In this document: piece after piece, positions 35,112 to 46,666 of the stretch
How the letters are laid out: the number at the start of each line of letters is the position of its first letter
Numbering within the stretch: the first letter of the stretch is position 1
DNA from: Metarhizium brunneum
Lineage: Eukaryota; Ascomycota; Sordariomycetes; Hypocreales; Clavicipitaceae
NCBI RefSeq assembly: GCF_013426205.1
Contig: NC_089427.1
Span: 3,534,001 to 3,598,000, forward strand
Direction: 5' to 3'
Length of the DNA stretch: 64,000 bases
The notes under the pieces: model-generated
What the model was told of the DNA's origin: nothing
Databases searched by the model: none
Seen by the model: only the letters and a program-made list of their open reading frames with translations
Position numbers and translations under genes: made by a program

Positions 35112-36697
35112 ATGCCGCCTGCCGTTCCGTTCCAACCTAGCGAGGCTTGGATAGCGAGCATTACAGCCGTAACGATTGAAGAAGTGACGCTCTGTGCGAT
35201 TGGTATTTTGGCAATATTTATTAGGGTGTGCGGTCGGGCTAGAGCCGCGGGTTTAAAAGGCCTTCGAGCCGATGATTACCTAGTGTTGGTTGGAGCGGTA
35301 TGTTTTTGCATGTTATCATGGGCAATTCCACACATCGCTAACACATGTCAGCTATTCTATGCCATCCTAACTACGCTTTCGGCGTGTATCGGCTACATGG
35401 CCTGGGCCCTGACAAATACCCGCATGACGGACGAACAGCGAGCCGCACTCGCACCGGATAATGCCGAGTTTCAGCTACGGTTCGTTATTACCTGGGTCGA
35501 ATACCCAGACCGAGATAAGAATAGATGACCAGTTCCTAACTTGCGCATAGGGTAATGGGCTCCAAGTTTCAGATTGGGCGCTGGGTGAGCTATATGGCGT
35601 GTCTCTGGGCGCTGAAAGCATCGCTTTTGTTCTTGTACCTGCAATTGACGGTATGTAGCAGCCATACCCGAGTTTTTCTTGTATCAATTAGTGACGGGTC
35701 AAGCAGGAAGGCCTTGGACGGCATTACGCTGTTCGCATTTACGTCGGCTTTGGTTTGCTTATTACAAGCTGGATTGCTGTCCTAGCAAACCTCCTTCTCG
35801 CATGCCGCCCTTTCTACAAATACTGGCAGATTCAGCCGGATCCCGGGAGTAGGTGCCTGCTCCGTGCCCTAGACTGGTCAGATCACGTTGTATTAACTGT
35901 TCTACTACTCTCTAGATATTTGTCAGCCGACTGTGTCCAGCCAAATTATTTGGGTCAACATGTCGCTTAATATTTTTACCGACTTATATCTGATATCTAT
36001 ACCAGTTCCCTTGCTTTGGAAATCCTCTTTGAAACCTGTAAAGAAAATAGGACTTATAGTGTTATTCAGCGGGGGCTTATTAGTTGCAGTTTGTGCTGTG
36101 CTTCGTTCTGTCCTGGTTTTTACCGTAAGATCTCCCCGCTCGTTCTCCCAACTAGTCCCCCCAGCTCTCAGCTCTTAGGTCACTCAATCACTAATACGTC
36201 ATGTTGTGTTATTACAGGACCCTATCAATGGTACGCGTCTTGCCTGTTTATGGGCTTCGCGAGAGGTCTTCGTCGCAGTTGTCACGACCAACCTTCCTAT
36301 AGTATTTCCTCGATTCGTCCGCTGGTTTGCCCTAGTGTTTGGCTCAATGCTCTCACTGGGCTCCCAGAAGCAAAGTGACAGGACGCCAACTGGCTTTCGG
36401 TCGTTTGGAGGGGGCGGCAAATATGGCCCGAGCTGGCTTCGTCGTGGCCCGCCTAGTCCGAACCCTATTACCGACTTGACTTTAACCGCGAGTCAAGTGG
36501 AGACGATAAACAGCAGCGATTTGCAGCTTCTCGACGCCGCGGATGGGCGTGGCGCCGAAGACCAGTCAATTAAAACATCGTTGAAGACTGAGCCTGACGC
36601 CACTTTGACCAGCCATAACGGAGATGACTTAACCGACGGCATTTTTCAGTGCTCTAATAGTACTAGTACCTCGACGAGAACGATGACCTGGGAATAA
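35112..36697 (+). CDS. Fungal rhodopsin-like (SAT4-type) 7TM protein
   Basis: Five exons, 35112-35479, 35551-35650, 35707-35848, 35916-36124 and 36218-36697, join with correct phases (introns 71, 56, 67 and 93 bp) to 432 aa. The sequence matches the fungal rhodopsin-domain family: a first membrane helix near VTLCAIGILAIFIRV, the loop LRADDYLVLVGAV, WALKASLLFLYLQL, EGLGRHYAVRIYVGFGLLIT, the DPGN-CQP segment made across the third splice, NIFTDLYLISIPVPLLWK, and VKKIGLIVLFSGGLLVAVCA. The last exon ends the membrane part (TTNLPIVFPRFVRW) and carries a soluble Ser/Thr-rich tail of about 120 residues. These proteins sit in the plasma membrane; some are tied to signalling or to metabolite clusters, but no ligand is known. 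The gene is intact; its 3' side borders an AT-rich block. Confidence 0.92.
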
Positions 36698-37669
36698 TAA
36701 TAAAGGAGGCCCGGCCGACTATAACTGCTATTAATACGTGTAATATTCTGCTTAGAAGCTGCATCCCAGAATTGGTGTTACTACTTCACGTGCTTTAAGG
36801 CTCTGGTGGTTTTATAAAGAAGTTCAAGTGTTACTTAAACTAAAATTTCTTTTTTCATATTATTTAAAATAAGAATTATGTATAATATATTTGCTATATT
36901 AAAATATATATATAGTTTTACTTATTATAAATCTAGAGGGTAAATACTTTAAAAAACCGTATTTATAATTAAAATATAATTCGTAAATGTCTAGTAATAA
37001 ATATACTTAACTAATATTAGCTACTTTAATAATACATATAAATAATATCTTAGGTATTTATAATATATATAATATTTAGCTTGCACGATACTTATATTAT
37101 ACGCGTAATTTTATTTAACTATAAAGCGAAATAACGAACAATAATTAATAATATTTATTTAATAATTAAGAATATAAAAAAATAATAGTAAGCTAAAAAA
37201 GGTCAGTATATTAAATTATTATAAAACAATTAAAAAAAAAGGCTAGTTAATTATCAGGACCTACTAGTAATATACCTGGCTTAATAAATAGTAATATATA
37301 ATAGCGCTAATTTTGCGAACTAAATTAATATTAGCAAGTATAAATTAGCTAGCCTAATTAGGCTAATAACAAGGATTAAATAAAGCTACTAAAAATACTT
37401 AAAAGGGAATTATAGGGGAAATTATATTAGGCAAGCTAGTTTTTATTTTATATTATAATTATAATTAAAATTTACTTAATTTAATAACATTATATATATA
37501 TATATATTATAAAATTAAGAAATTTAAGCTATTACTCAAGTTCTAATAGAAGTGTCGCCCCGTGCCTTTTATCCCGCTGTCCTCGAACAACTTCTCTCTC
37601 CCTCTCCCTCTCTCTCCCTTCTTTCTTTTTGATGCACAAGGTCGGCGTTAGCGCCACGATACATTGTCC
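36698..37669. other. Very AT-rich gene-less block, then CT tract
   Basis: About 36840-37530 is almost entirely A and T with scattered TTA/TAA runs and no open frame, as left by heavy RIP on a repeat. It is followed at about 37590-37630 by a CT-rich tract about 40 bp upstream of the next start codon, probably a promoter pyrimidine tract. Confidence 0.75.
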
Positions 37670-39479
37670 ATGGCGGAGGCTACAACTGAATTTGAACTGG
37701 CACTGAAATTCGTGCGGAGCATAGAACGTCCGTACCCAGACGGACAATTGCTCGAATGTTTCCTCCAAGACTCGGCAGACCCTGTGCAAGCCGCTCGCTA
37801 CATGCTCCAAAAATGTTTTGTTGAGGGGGGTGGCCTCGATTTGGAATCGTTTGTGTCTGATTGGAAACAGTTGATCAATTTGTGTACGTCGACGAGGTTC
37901 CGAGTAGGGTCAAGTTATACTAATTACGAACAGTTGTCCACAAAGGCCCGACCTACCAACTTCATGACAAAGCCGTCATTGCCAACATCATCGCAAGAGA
38001 CCGTGGTAGGTGTTGCATCACCGGACTAGGCAACTCTCTCTGGGATCCGCTGGTCGTCGCTCCTGTACTACCAGCAGGGAAGATCCACGTGGACGAGGTA
38101 GTTGTTGTCTTGGTCAAACATTATTTTTACGTTTATTGACAGGTTTTCTTAGAAATTGCATGAAATTTTTGGGGCTTTCGTTGGACCCGACCTGCTGGAC
38201 TGGGTGCTGTCGAACGCAACCTCTTCAAATCCCTATCGGAATTATTGGCTTGTCCGCAAATCTGCGGCTGCAGCGTTTTCCGAAGGGTTTTTTCAGTTCG
38301 CAATCGACAAAGGATCCGAGGTAGGTATTCCTTTGCCCTTGTTCTTATGTTCAACCATTTAGGTCACCCGTACTTACACAAACCAAGTACCGTGTTAGTG
38401 TTATCAGAATTGGGGGTCCAGCTTGGCCCCCCATCATCGAGAAGATCCCAGTCCTTCGGACTGACTATTTTACAACCCAATCCCTTTCCGGTGTGGATTG
38501 TCCGGACGCTTTTGCATTACAAATCATGTCACGATTCGCGAAACCCATTCGGTGGGCTCTGGTCTCGCGAGAGATCGCAAGTAAAATATCTAAGAGAGTC
38601 CCCAACCTGCTGCCAGCTTCCCGATGGCACTGTTTCTCAGAATGGGGTACTACAGCCGTTCTGATGGTTTGGATGTTGGTGCCGGCCCTCATCCGCGTAA
38701 GAGCGTATCGTGGTCTCATATGTCTCGGGGCTCATATGTATGGCCCGACTTGTAGCCTCAAGGTTCAAAGACTTCCGCTTGGCATGTACGTCAAGGTTGC
38801 GAGTATGGAATATCACGACAGCTTGGCCAATGAGTATGCTGCGATACAGCTCGTAAGGCGCCATACAGAAATACCAGTTCCTCGCGCATTGGATCTTGTA
38901 TCAGACTCGGACAAGTCTTATCTTCTGACTACTAGAGTCAGTGGCATCCGCCTTGGGATGTGCATTGATTCGCTCAGCGATGACGAGGAGACGACTCTAG
39001 TTTGCGACCTACAGAGAAGCCTTGCGGAATTGCGGGCGATACCGAAGGTGGTTGCCCCTCAATATGCCATCACCAATGCTCTTGGCAAGGCATGTTATGA
39101 TTACAGAATCATTGCGGGGTTGAACGTTGACAGTGACAGAGGAGATTTCGTTGGACCATTTGTTACCGAGGAGGAGTTTAACGACACCCTTCGCGTCGGC
39201 GCATTGCCGCATGTTTCGCATCGCAGCGGGCATCAAATCGTGTTTACGCACGGGGATCTGAATATGCGAAATATTTTGATGCGTAATGGGAGGCTTTCAG
39301 GGATCGTCGATTGGGAGAACTCAGGATGGTATCCGGAATACTGGGATTACACGAAGGCTCATTATATCACAAAGCTTCACCAGCGGTGGTTGAAGATTAC
39401 TGATAAGGTTTTCAAATATTATGGAGATTTTACCGCCGAACTATCTACCGAACGTCAGCTCTGGTATTACTGTTTCTGA
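37670..39479 (+). CDS. HNH-like region fused to APH kinase
   Basis: Exons 37670-37883, 37934-38097, 38153-38320 and 38388-39479 (introns 50, 55 and 67 bp, all phases consistent) give 545 aa. Residues about 85-140 contain IIARDRGRCCITG and LWDPLVVAPVLP, the layout of an HNH_2-type domain, but the His-rich half of the motif (AAHI-like) is replaced by VVAPV, so nuclease activity is doubtful. A linker follows with DPYRNYWLVR-like and YRVSVIRIGGPAWPPI segments. From about residue 290 the protein is an APH-type kinase: LGAHMYGPTCSLKVQRLP, EYAAIQLVRRHTEIPVPRAL, SYLLTTRVSG (hinge), THGDLNMRNIL (catalytic loop) and SGIVDWENSGWYPEYWDY. HNH-like plus APH fusions recur in fungal genomes but their role is unknown. 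The start is the ATG at 37670 after a CT tract. Confidence 0.88.
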
Positions 39480-39750
39480 AATATATCTCTTATCGTTGTC
39501 TCTTGGGACCGGCGTATATCGTCCACAGTTATGGTGACGTAGGGCATCCTAACTGACTAGGTTGCGCATCCGCCCTCACCTAATCAGGTCTATGCCCAAG
39601 ATATGTGTTCTTGTCGTCGCGCCAGGTTTTAAAACTCAATTTCTTTCGAAGTCCAAGTTCGGCGATGATGAACTATATGGATCCAGAATGTCGAAATCTG
39701 AAGGGAGCGCAAAAGTCAGCCAGAGGCGCTGATCGGAACCGTATTGTGAG

Positions 39751-40000
39751 TGTGACAAGGGTTCAATATGAAGGCTTGGAGCAAAAAGGGCTCAATTCAA
39801 TAATAATCTCGTAGGATGTCAAAGGTCCTGAGTTGCTAAGAGGAAGGAAGGGAAAGGTGACTGCTTTATATACATGAAAGGAACGCCCGGGCCTAGGGTC
39901 CTTGCCCGGGCACGTGTTCTAGCTGTGTAACCAATAGGTCCTGTATCGGCGAAGCCCCTTTGTTGGGCTTCACAATCTGTTGGGCCTTTTCCGTGTAACA
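39751..40000 (-). mobile_element. Solo LTR, 250 bp, long subfamily
   Basis: Reverse-oriented copy with plus-strand ends TGTGACAAGGG and CCGTGTAACA. Perfect flanking duplications GTGAG (39746-39750 and 40001-40005). Close match to the copies at 6540 and 24301. Confidence 0.94.
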
Positions 40001-41543
40001 GTGAGACAGTTGCTAGATGAAGAGAAGCGTAGGAAGGAGGAAGCGACCAAAAAAGACAAGTTGAAGGCACTGGGGGCATGTCCTGCGGGGTATTACTGAA
40101 TCAAGCAGACGGGCGAATATAGATGTGCTGGTGGCTCGCACTGGATGTCTGACGGGGACGTGGGCACATAGGCAACATGTTAAATATGCTGTATGCATTG
40201 ATTGTGTAGCTCATAAAATACGATTCCTTGACTCGTGACGCGACCACTGCATACAATAATTGCAAAATTTCTTTTGCGTGGCGTGATCGTCCAGTGCGGC
40301 AGCGATGAAGCTGTGTCAGAGCGATGAAAAGAGAAGAAGATAACAGGGGAACAGGGGAACAGGGAAGCAGGGAAACAGGGAAACAGGGAAACAGAGAAAC
40401 AGCCAGACGGCATAACGGAGGGCGCTGATGAGGTTTCTTATTTCCTCCGCAACAGGGTATTATTGGCGATACTATAACGCCTGCGTACTTGGAATTTAGT
40501 TAGACTAGATATCACCGACGACGTCGGCGACAATACCATCATAATCCAGTGAGTAATGACTACGCTGCATATATAGTTGGGAGTCTTCCATATTAGACTC
40601 TTACCGCTAGGCCCTTTGTTGGGTTGACACAATGCATTAGAGTATATAACCAGTCTCCTCACCTTGCAGACTTTTTTCGATTTCTATTTCATTCCTAATG
40701 CAACCATGATAGAGACTACTCTTGTTTACGCAATCGGGTTTGGTGTTTTCGCTGTGCTATTTTTTTGTCGTCCAAGTGCCTGTTCACCGTTTTGTAGAAC
40801 TTGTCTGTCCGCTACTTTTAGAGCTTGCGCATTATCAGCCGGTATCTAGGATTGCTAAGCGTGCAGTGCATCTATATTTATAGCTCCCAGGTGCCATGAC
40901 TCTGTTATCCAACCTTGACTGTACTGCGTCGAGGCAAGTATACGGGTCGCTAGAGCCGCAAGAACATGATATTAGTTTTTGTATATATAGCTTATATTTT
41001 AGTTTTACTCCCCGGAATTAACTTATATCATACTTGAAATAATGTGAATTATTACAAAAATATGTTATTATAAATTTATAGGCTAATAAAAAAAATTCTT
41101 TTGTAGCGTTGCGGCGGTAGCCCGGCCCTCCGTTCAGCTCTGCGCGGCCAGCTCCGAGTGAATAAATGCATCGATGGCCGCCGCAATCCCGCGGGGACAT
41201 GCTCGTAACTGTGTTTGCATCTTCTTCCTTCTTTCCTGGGCGACGTGATTTGGTGAGCCCATCAAATGATGGCCAGTTTCCAGTTTGTTCACTGTACTGC
41301 ATGTTGCCGCCCATGATAAGGCGGAACCAACACTTTGTTGCATGAGAGTGTAGACTACCCTCTCCTCGTATTTGCAATATATATCTTGCCCCGATAGCTT
41401 TGGTCACGTCGGGGCCTGATTTCCCAACGGCGCCGTTGCAGCTCCCACTCTCTGCCAGGTAGCTTCACCCCGTCATTCCTTTACTCGAACCTGGTAGTCT
41501 TTACCAGTTGTCGATTCCCAACGCAGCAGTCGCCAAACATGCG
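40001..41543. other. Intergenic with minisatellite
   Basis: No supported gene. A minisatellite lies at about 40345-40402. A 61-aa hydrophobic frame at 40664-40849 is not convincing. Confidence 0.5.
40345..40402. repeat. Minisatellite, 9-10 bp unit (ACAGGGAA-type)
   Basis: Six or seven consecutive copies of AACAGGG(G/A)A(A/G)(C) with small length changes are visible. Confidence 0.85.
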
Positions 41544-42695
41544 TCATAGCTTTTCTCGTGTCCCTCCGCGAGCAAGTCGCATATGGCTATCTGTAAAGGT
41601 GTCATTGGCAATAGCAGCACTTGTGCTCACATCAAGAGCCAAGGCGAAAGAGGCAATCATGCCAGCAAGTCGGTCTTTCATGCCGGGCGCATCACATTTC
41701 AGCAAGCCCAGGGCCTCTTTTTGCGTCGAATATCCGGTCCCGCCACCGACAGTCCCAACAGGCAAGGAAGGCACGTAAAGACTCATAGTCAGCACCCCTG
41801 TGCTTGGATCCAGCTCCGAAGTCAAATGGCTCCAGGAGGCTTCAGCCGTACTCCCCGGATCCTGACCCGTTGCTATGAACATTGCCGCAAAAACATTGGC
41901 CGTGTTGATATTTGAGCCGAACTGACCGTTGCGAATGCCGCCCTCTTTGAGAGTCTGCTGCGCCCAGTAGAGCCGCTGCGTACTGCACCCAAGCACAGCC
42001 TGGCAAGCAGACGGCGTGATTGTCCCCCAGGCGAGCACCTCGACACCCCGCGGGGTCTTGACATTCCCCCACGAGGGCTTCTTGTCCGACGACAGCTGGC
42101 CCTCGATGACAAAGTCCCGGATGGAGAAGCGGTCTCGGCAGGCGCTGAGGAGCATGTCGCAGGCATACTGCGTGGCCTTGGTGACCATGTTCTGCCCCGC
42201 GGCGCTGCCCGTGTGGTAGCCGCAGAAGACGTGAACCTGGGAGCCTATGACGGTGGCTCGCAATTCCTGGAGCCGTACGTGGCTGCTCGTCGACTCTGCC
42301 CACTGGGCAAAGCTGGCGCGGAAGGCGGGGAGAGCGCGGGAGAAGGCGACGGCGTGGCCGGGGTGCTGGAAGACGAAGACGGGAGCGCGGGACATGGAGT
42401 TTCCCAGGACATCGAAGCGCACGCCGCCCGAGAGGTTGAAGGCTTTGCAGCCGCGAGAGCAGCTGGCGACGAGGGTTGGCTCGTATGTGGCCAGGGGCGC
42501 GTAGGCGTCGTCTTGGAAGTCGAGGCCGGAGACGCGCAGGGGCCCCGCGAGTCCGATGGGCACCTTGCTGAAGCCGATGCAGTTCTCGATCCTGATGCCT
42601 GCGGTTTCATTGTCGTCTGCGTAGGTGTTTCGCAAGTCGAGGTGGCGGGCGAGCGATTGCGCCTTTGCAGGCCTGCGCAACTCTGACGAAGCCAT
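41544..42695 (-). CDS. Soluble HMG-CoA reductase-like protein
   Basis: A single-exon 383-aa minus-strand gene covering only the catalytic part of HMG-CoA reductase; the N-terminal membrane/sterol-sensing part of the usual eukaryotic enzyme is absent. Motifs: ENCIGFSKVPIGLAGPL (residues 37-53), the catalytic Glu in TYEPTLVAS (E72, where the canonical enzyme has TTEG), SSDKKPSWGN (catalytic Lys 205/206), ATGQDP (Asp 279), LPVGTVGGGTGYSTQKEALG (311-330) and SHMRLAR with the catalytic His 371. The NADPH-loop motif DAMGMN is changed to SAAGQN, so the usual Asp is Ser 164. The four catalytic residues are kept, so activity is possible but cofactor or substrate use may differ. It is probably a paralogue outside the main sterol pathway; a link to a metabolite cluster is not visible here. 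Confidence 0.9.
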   Translation of the reverse strand: MASSELRRPAKAQSLARHLDLRNTYADDNETAGIRIENCIGFSKVPIGLAGPLRVSGLDFQDDAYAPLATYEPTLVASCSRGCKAFNLSGGVRFDVLGNSMSRAPVFVFQHPGHAVAFSRALPAFRASFAQWAESTSSHVRLQELRATVIGSQVHVFCGYHTGSAAGQNMVTKATQYACDMLLSACRDRFSIRDFVIEGQLSSDKKPSWGNVKTPRGVEVLAWGTITPSACQAVLGCSTQRLYWAQQTLKEGGIRNGQFGSNINTANVFAAMFIATGQDPGSTAEASWSHLTSELDPSTGVLTMSLYVPSLPVGTVGGGTGYSTQKEALGLLKCDAPGMKDRLAGMIASFALALDVSTSAAIANDTFTDSHMRLARGGTREKL

Positions 42696-44113
42696 CGGGT
42701 AAGATCAATGATGGGACGGGACGGTGTCTGTTGGACTTGACAACATTGGAGTGGGAAAGCCTGGGGAATGTGCGCGTAGGATTATAATGTCTCGCGCGGG
42801 CATCTCGGTGTGATGATGCGCCCTAGCCATAGGTACCAGACCAGACCGGACTTGTTGGCTCACGGACTCGCGTGTGGAAATGCCGCAGTCGACTGCTCGA
42901 TGGACCATTGTCTGATTTTATCGTCTGATGTCTGGTTGCTGATGTCAAGGCGCAATGGTAGCGGTGGCGTCAACCATTGACAGAAAGCGACGGTCTGGTC
43001 AAAGCGCCGGCTCAAGTGCGGTGCTGTCGAGTCTTTGCTTGAGAGCCACGGGCAGGCGTTGGGAGGGATGGTTCGATTCAGGAGTGGCTTCAACGCTCTG
43101 ACCGCCTTCGAAACTTGCCTAAAAGGTCTGGAGGGTACGATGTCCAACTAGTTGGGTAATCTTGGTGAGAGCTCCAGCTGAGAAGACAGGGTTCTGCCGG
43201 CTTGTCAAACCCGTGGCCACGTGTGCGGGCGCAGATGCGGCGCACCAACAATGAAGACTCTGCAGCCACCACATGTGGTTATTCTTGCGGGCCCGGTAAA
43301 CGGTCCGGATGGGATCCCCTGCGGGCATCCGAAATCAAATCGCTACACATGTACATATGTAGTCTGGTGCAGTCTGGTCCGGTCTAGTCTGGTCAATGCT
43401 TCTCACCAAATGCCTGTGGTGCGCACCGGCCTTGTCAGCACTTGAGGGACAGCCTAGGGAGTTGGTAGCTACATGTATGTACGATGACATCACGTTGACA
43501 TTTGATGTATCCGCGGCCCTCGTCTTTGGGCAGGAGGTACAAAGTACTTTCCGTCTTTTACCTACTCGCCCTTGATTTAATACCAACAAATCGCGTCGCA
43601 CATCGTATTTAATTGATTAAAATAAAAGTGAGTTATTAAAAAAGAAAATAATCAAGGCTTTATACTAAACGGTCGGTCACCGCCGGCTCCTCGATATCGC
43701 CTTGTACTTTCTCGCCGTTCTGTTCCCATAGTAAACCTTAACTCGAGCTGCTTCTACATGCATGCTAGCTGTCTATCGGATTTAGCAGCACATTATTGTC
43801 CCCTAGCTTCATTGAGCCCCAAAGGCATGCCCACTTTACACGGCCAAGCCGGTCCGTGGCACAGCTTGATCGGTATGGATACTCGCTTAGAACTCGGAGA
43901 AGAGGTCCGTGGCCCAGGACCTACCAGATGTCAATACGTCAAGTCAAGAACATGGCTGGTTGTGTCCGGCGGCACGGAGACCCAGTGCCACGTGGCCAAG
44001 GCCGACGATATTTCCCACAAGTCCCCATTCGATTGCAGATAAATAGAATCTCGTTCCTCTCTCATACAGAGCCCTCCACTGTCCGATATTTTTGGCCCAG
44101 CCACCAGACGACC
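42696..44113. other. Intergenic
   Basis: No gene is supported in about 1.4 kb. It should hold divergent promoters of the HMGR-like gene (minus) and the 7TM gene (plus). Confidence 0.55.
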
Positions 44114-45251
44114 ATGGCATCCAAAGGGGATATTCAGATTGCCACCCTGGCTGCCGGCTTCACCCTGGGATTCGGCTTCTTGACCGTTTGGGAAGCCATC
44201 AAGCAGACCCGCAGGAACAAGCGCCCATGCAGAAGCGCCTACATCTACATGATTTGGGGCGAGATTCTCGCCAACCTTGCCATTGGTGTCGTGGGATATC
44301 TCCTCCTCGACGGCGTCATATCACCCACGTAAGTGTACGGCTCATTCCAGCCGCAGACCGGCATCCTGACCGCTTCTAGGGTACCGGTTTTATTTTGCAT
44401 CCTGAGCCTCTGGGTTCTCCAGATCCAACTGCTTATGCAAATCATCATCAATCGAATTGCCATCATTGCAGAACACAGGAGTACGATATTCAACCTCAAA
44501 TGGGGCACCGCCTTCTTCATCACCTGCATCAACATTGCAGTGTTCTGCATCTGGATTCCGGCACACACCGTCCCGCCAGTTAGCCAGCTGTATGTTACCC
44601 CGAGGCCAAAGATGAGGCATAGCTAATCCGCGAATCACAGATTCGTAGATATAAACAGAGTGTGGGACCGCATCTCCAAGATTCTCATCCTGCTCGTCGA
44701 CGCCGGACTCAACTACTATTTTCTGCGCACCGTGAAGAGAAGGCTCATTGTGCAGCACTCCTTGACCAAATATACGCCCCTGGTTAGCTTCAACGCCAAG
44801 CTCATGGTCCTCTCGGTCTGCATGGACGTACGTATTTCACCCGGGAATCTCGAGTTTCTTTACTAACGTCGAGGGCGGCTAGGGCCTGCTTATTGGACTC
44901 ATGTCACTGCCTAATCAGGTAGTCTACATACAGTTCCACCCCGTGGCCTACATGGTCAAGCTCAACATTGAAATGTCCATGGCGGACCTCATCACACGCC
45001 TTGCGCGATGCGAGAATGCCGACACTTACCTCCCGTCAACGTCGCAAATCCGCATAACTGCCGGACAAGTGGGAGGCGCTGGCCAGTACAAGTACGCCAT
45101 GCAGTCCGTCAACAGGTCATCAAACGCCGTCTCCGAGGACTCGTCGTCGGGTGGTCTGGGAGCAGTGAGCACTACTGGGGGCCTGGGGAAGCTCACACCG
45201 GAAATTCAGGTCGAGACGGTGATTACTAGCCGAACATCGCCTCGTTGTTGA
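44114..45251 (+). CDS. Fungal integral membrane protein (7TM-like)
   Basis: Exons 44114-44328, 44380-44589, 44641-44827 and 44883-45251 (introns 51, 51 and 55 bp, all GT-AG with correct phase) give 326 aa. About seven hydrophobic helices are seen: IATLAAGFTLGFGFLTVW, YMIWGEILANLAIGVVGYLL, VPVLFCILSLWVLQIQLLM, GTAFFITCINIAVFCIWIP, RISKILILLVDAGLNYYFL, FNAKLMVLSVCMD, and GLLIGLMSLPNQVVYIQFHP. Charged, conserved loops include QIIINRIAII and VKRRLIVQHSLTKY, followed by VAYMVKLNIEMSMADLITRL. The C-terminal about 70 residues are Ser/Gly-rich and soluble. This is a widespread Pezizomycotina membrane family of unknown function, often annotated only as integral membrane protein. The gene is intact. 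Confidence 0.9.
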
Positions 45252-46017
45252 AGGACTGAATGAGCGACAACCTTTATTAAAACGCCTCGAGGTTTGGGCT
45301 GTAAGTACTTGGTCGATGCAAGCTGTCGCTTGAGGGCTTTGATCAGCTCCGACTTTGCGTCATGTTCTCGCCGCGTCACCCGACTACATCACATGTCTTG
45401 ATGTTCAACGGCAAATCTCTACGGCTCAAGTGCTGTCACAATAGCGCCACTTGTCTCTGGCGAAGTAAACCTTTCTGCTGCGCGCAATCACGCCCAACCA
45501 ACCGCTCACCCTCTTGGCGACGACCCAGCCGTCATCTGCCCGGCTCAAAGTAAGCTTCTAATGGACAAGAGGGCTGCATATTCCCGCGTCAAGCAGCGTA
45601 TCAAAGCGGCAACGTACGCTCGGTGGTGCAGAATAGCCCAGAGGGCGCTGCACCGCAAGCAACGCTTTCCTTTGTGTATCAAGAGCAGCGCATTGTCGTG
45701 CGATTACAGCTGTCTCTTCAAGATGATTCTCATCACTTACTGCAAGTTGACGGTAGCTGCGATCTGTGGAGCCAATTGTCTGACACGGCGCGAACGGCGA
45801 GCCCAACGAAAACCAACCAAGAATCAATAAGAAAGAAAAATCGAGCGCTGGAGAAAGCAGACATCGAGGCCAACGGCGTCTGACTATCTCTGTTTAGCCT
45901 GGCAATACTATATCGCTCGGTTTATTATAATTCCCTAGCCTGGGTACAGCTGAAATAAATTATTACTGGATATCTAGTATTTAGCCTTTTTTTAATTTAA
46001 TAGAATTACTTCACGTG
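45252..46017. other. Intergenic; possible short coding remnant
   Basis: A plus-strand frame at about 45620-45883 ends in protein-like sequence (ATLSFVYQEQRIVVRLQLSL, then a charged tail) but has no clear start or family. It could be a gene fragment. Nothing else is seen. Confidence 0.3.
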
Positions 46018-46219
46018 TGTTACACGGAAATGGCTGGTTACACAAGGGCTACGGTCACGAGACCTAGGGCAGACGGCCCTCACCGACTTCTTGTATAAAT
46101 AGACGTCTCTTGTCCCTGAAAGCCTTGAGGAACACCAAGGACCTTTGATACCAAAGACAGTGTTGTTATTAGTTGAATTGAGCTATTGCTCCAAGCCCTC
46201 TTTCAGAGCCCTTGTCACA
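46018..46219 (+). mobile_element. Solo LTR, 202 bp, short subfamily
   Basis: Starts TGTTACACGGAAATGGC and ends CCCTTGTCACA, with perfect flanking duplications ACGTG (46013-46017 and 46220-46224). Contains TTGTATAAATAG as a TATA box. Shares its 3' half with the long subfamily but differs in the 5' half. Confidence 0.94.
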
Positions 46220-46666
46220 ACGTGACCGCGGGCAGACACGCACAACGGCTAAACCTAAGTAGTATAACCAAAGTACTAAATATAATATAGGTTTGTAGCT
46301 TTTAGTAAAATATGATATAGTATAATATAATTATACTTTGCTATAACTTCCAAGTTACCCCAAGTATAGTTTATTGCTATTAGTAGTCGTAGTTTAACCC
46401 CTTTTGGCGAATAGATCTCATTAGCGCCCGAGACCCTTTTAATAGTAAAACAAAAGTCCACCAACACCAGAATACGATAAATATTTGTCAAAGCTTCCTG
46501 CCTGTTTACAACAGTCACTAGCAATACAACCAACAGAAAAGTGTTGGAAGCGTCCGGTGTGTGGAAAACTTGTCTAGTCATAACTTGCATACGAGGTTGA
46601 AGTGCACACCCTTAGCCGGACCGGTAGCAATTTATTTCCAACACCCGTACGCCGCCACTACATAAC
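46220..46666. other. Intergenic, AT-rich
   Basis: No gene seen; 3' side of the Ppo-like gene. Confidence 0.6.
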
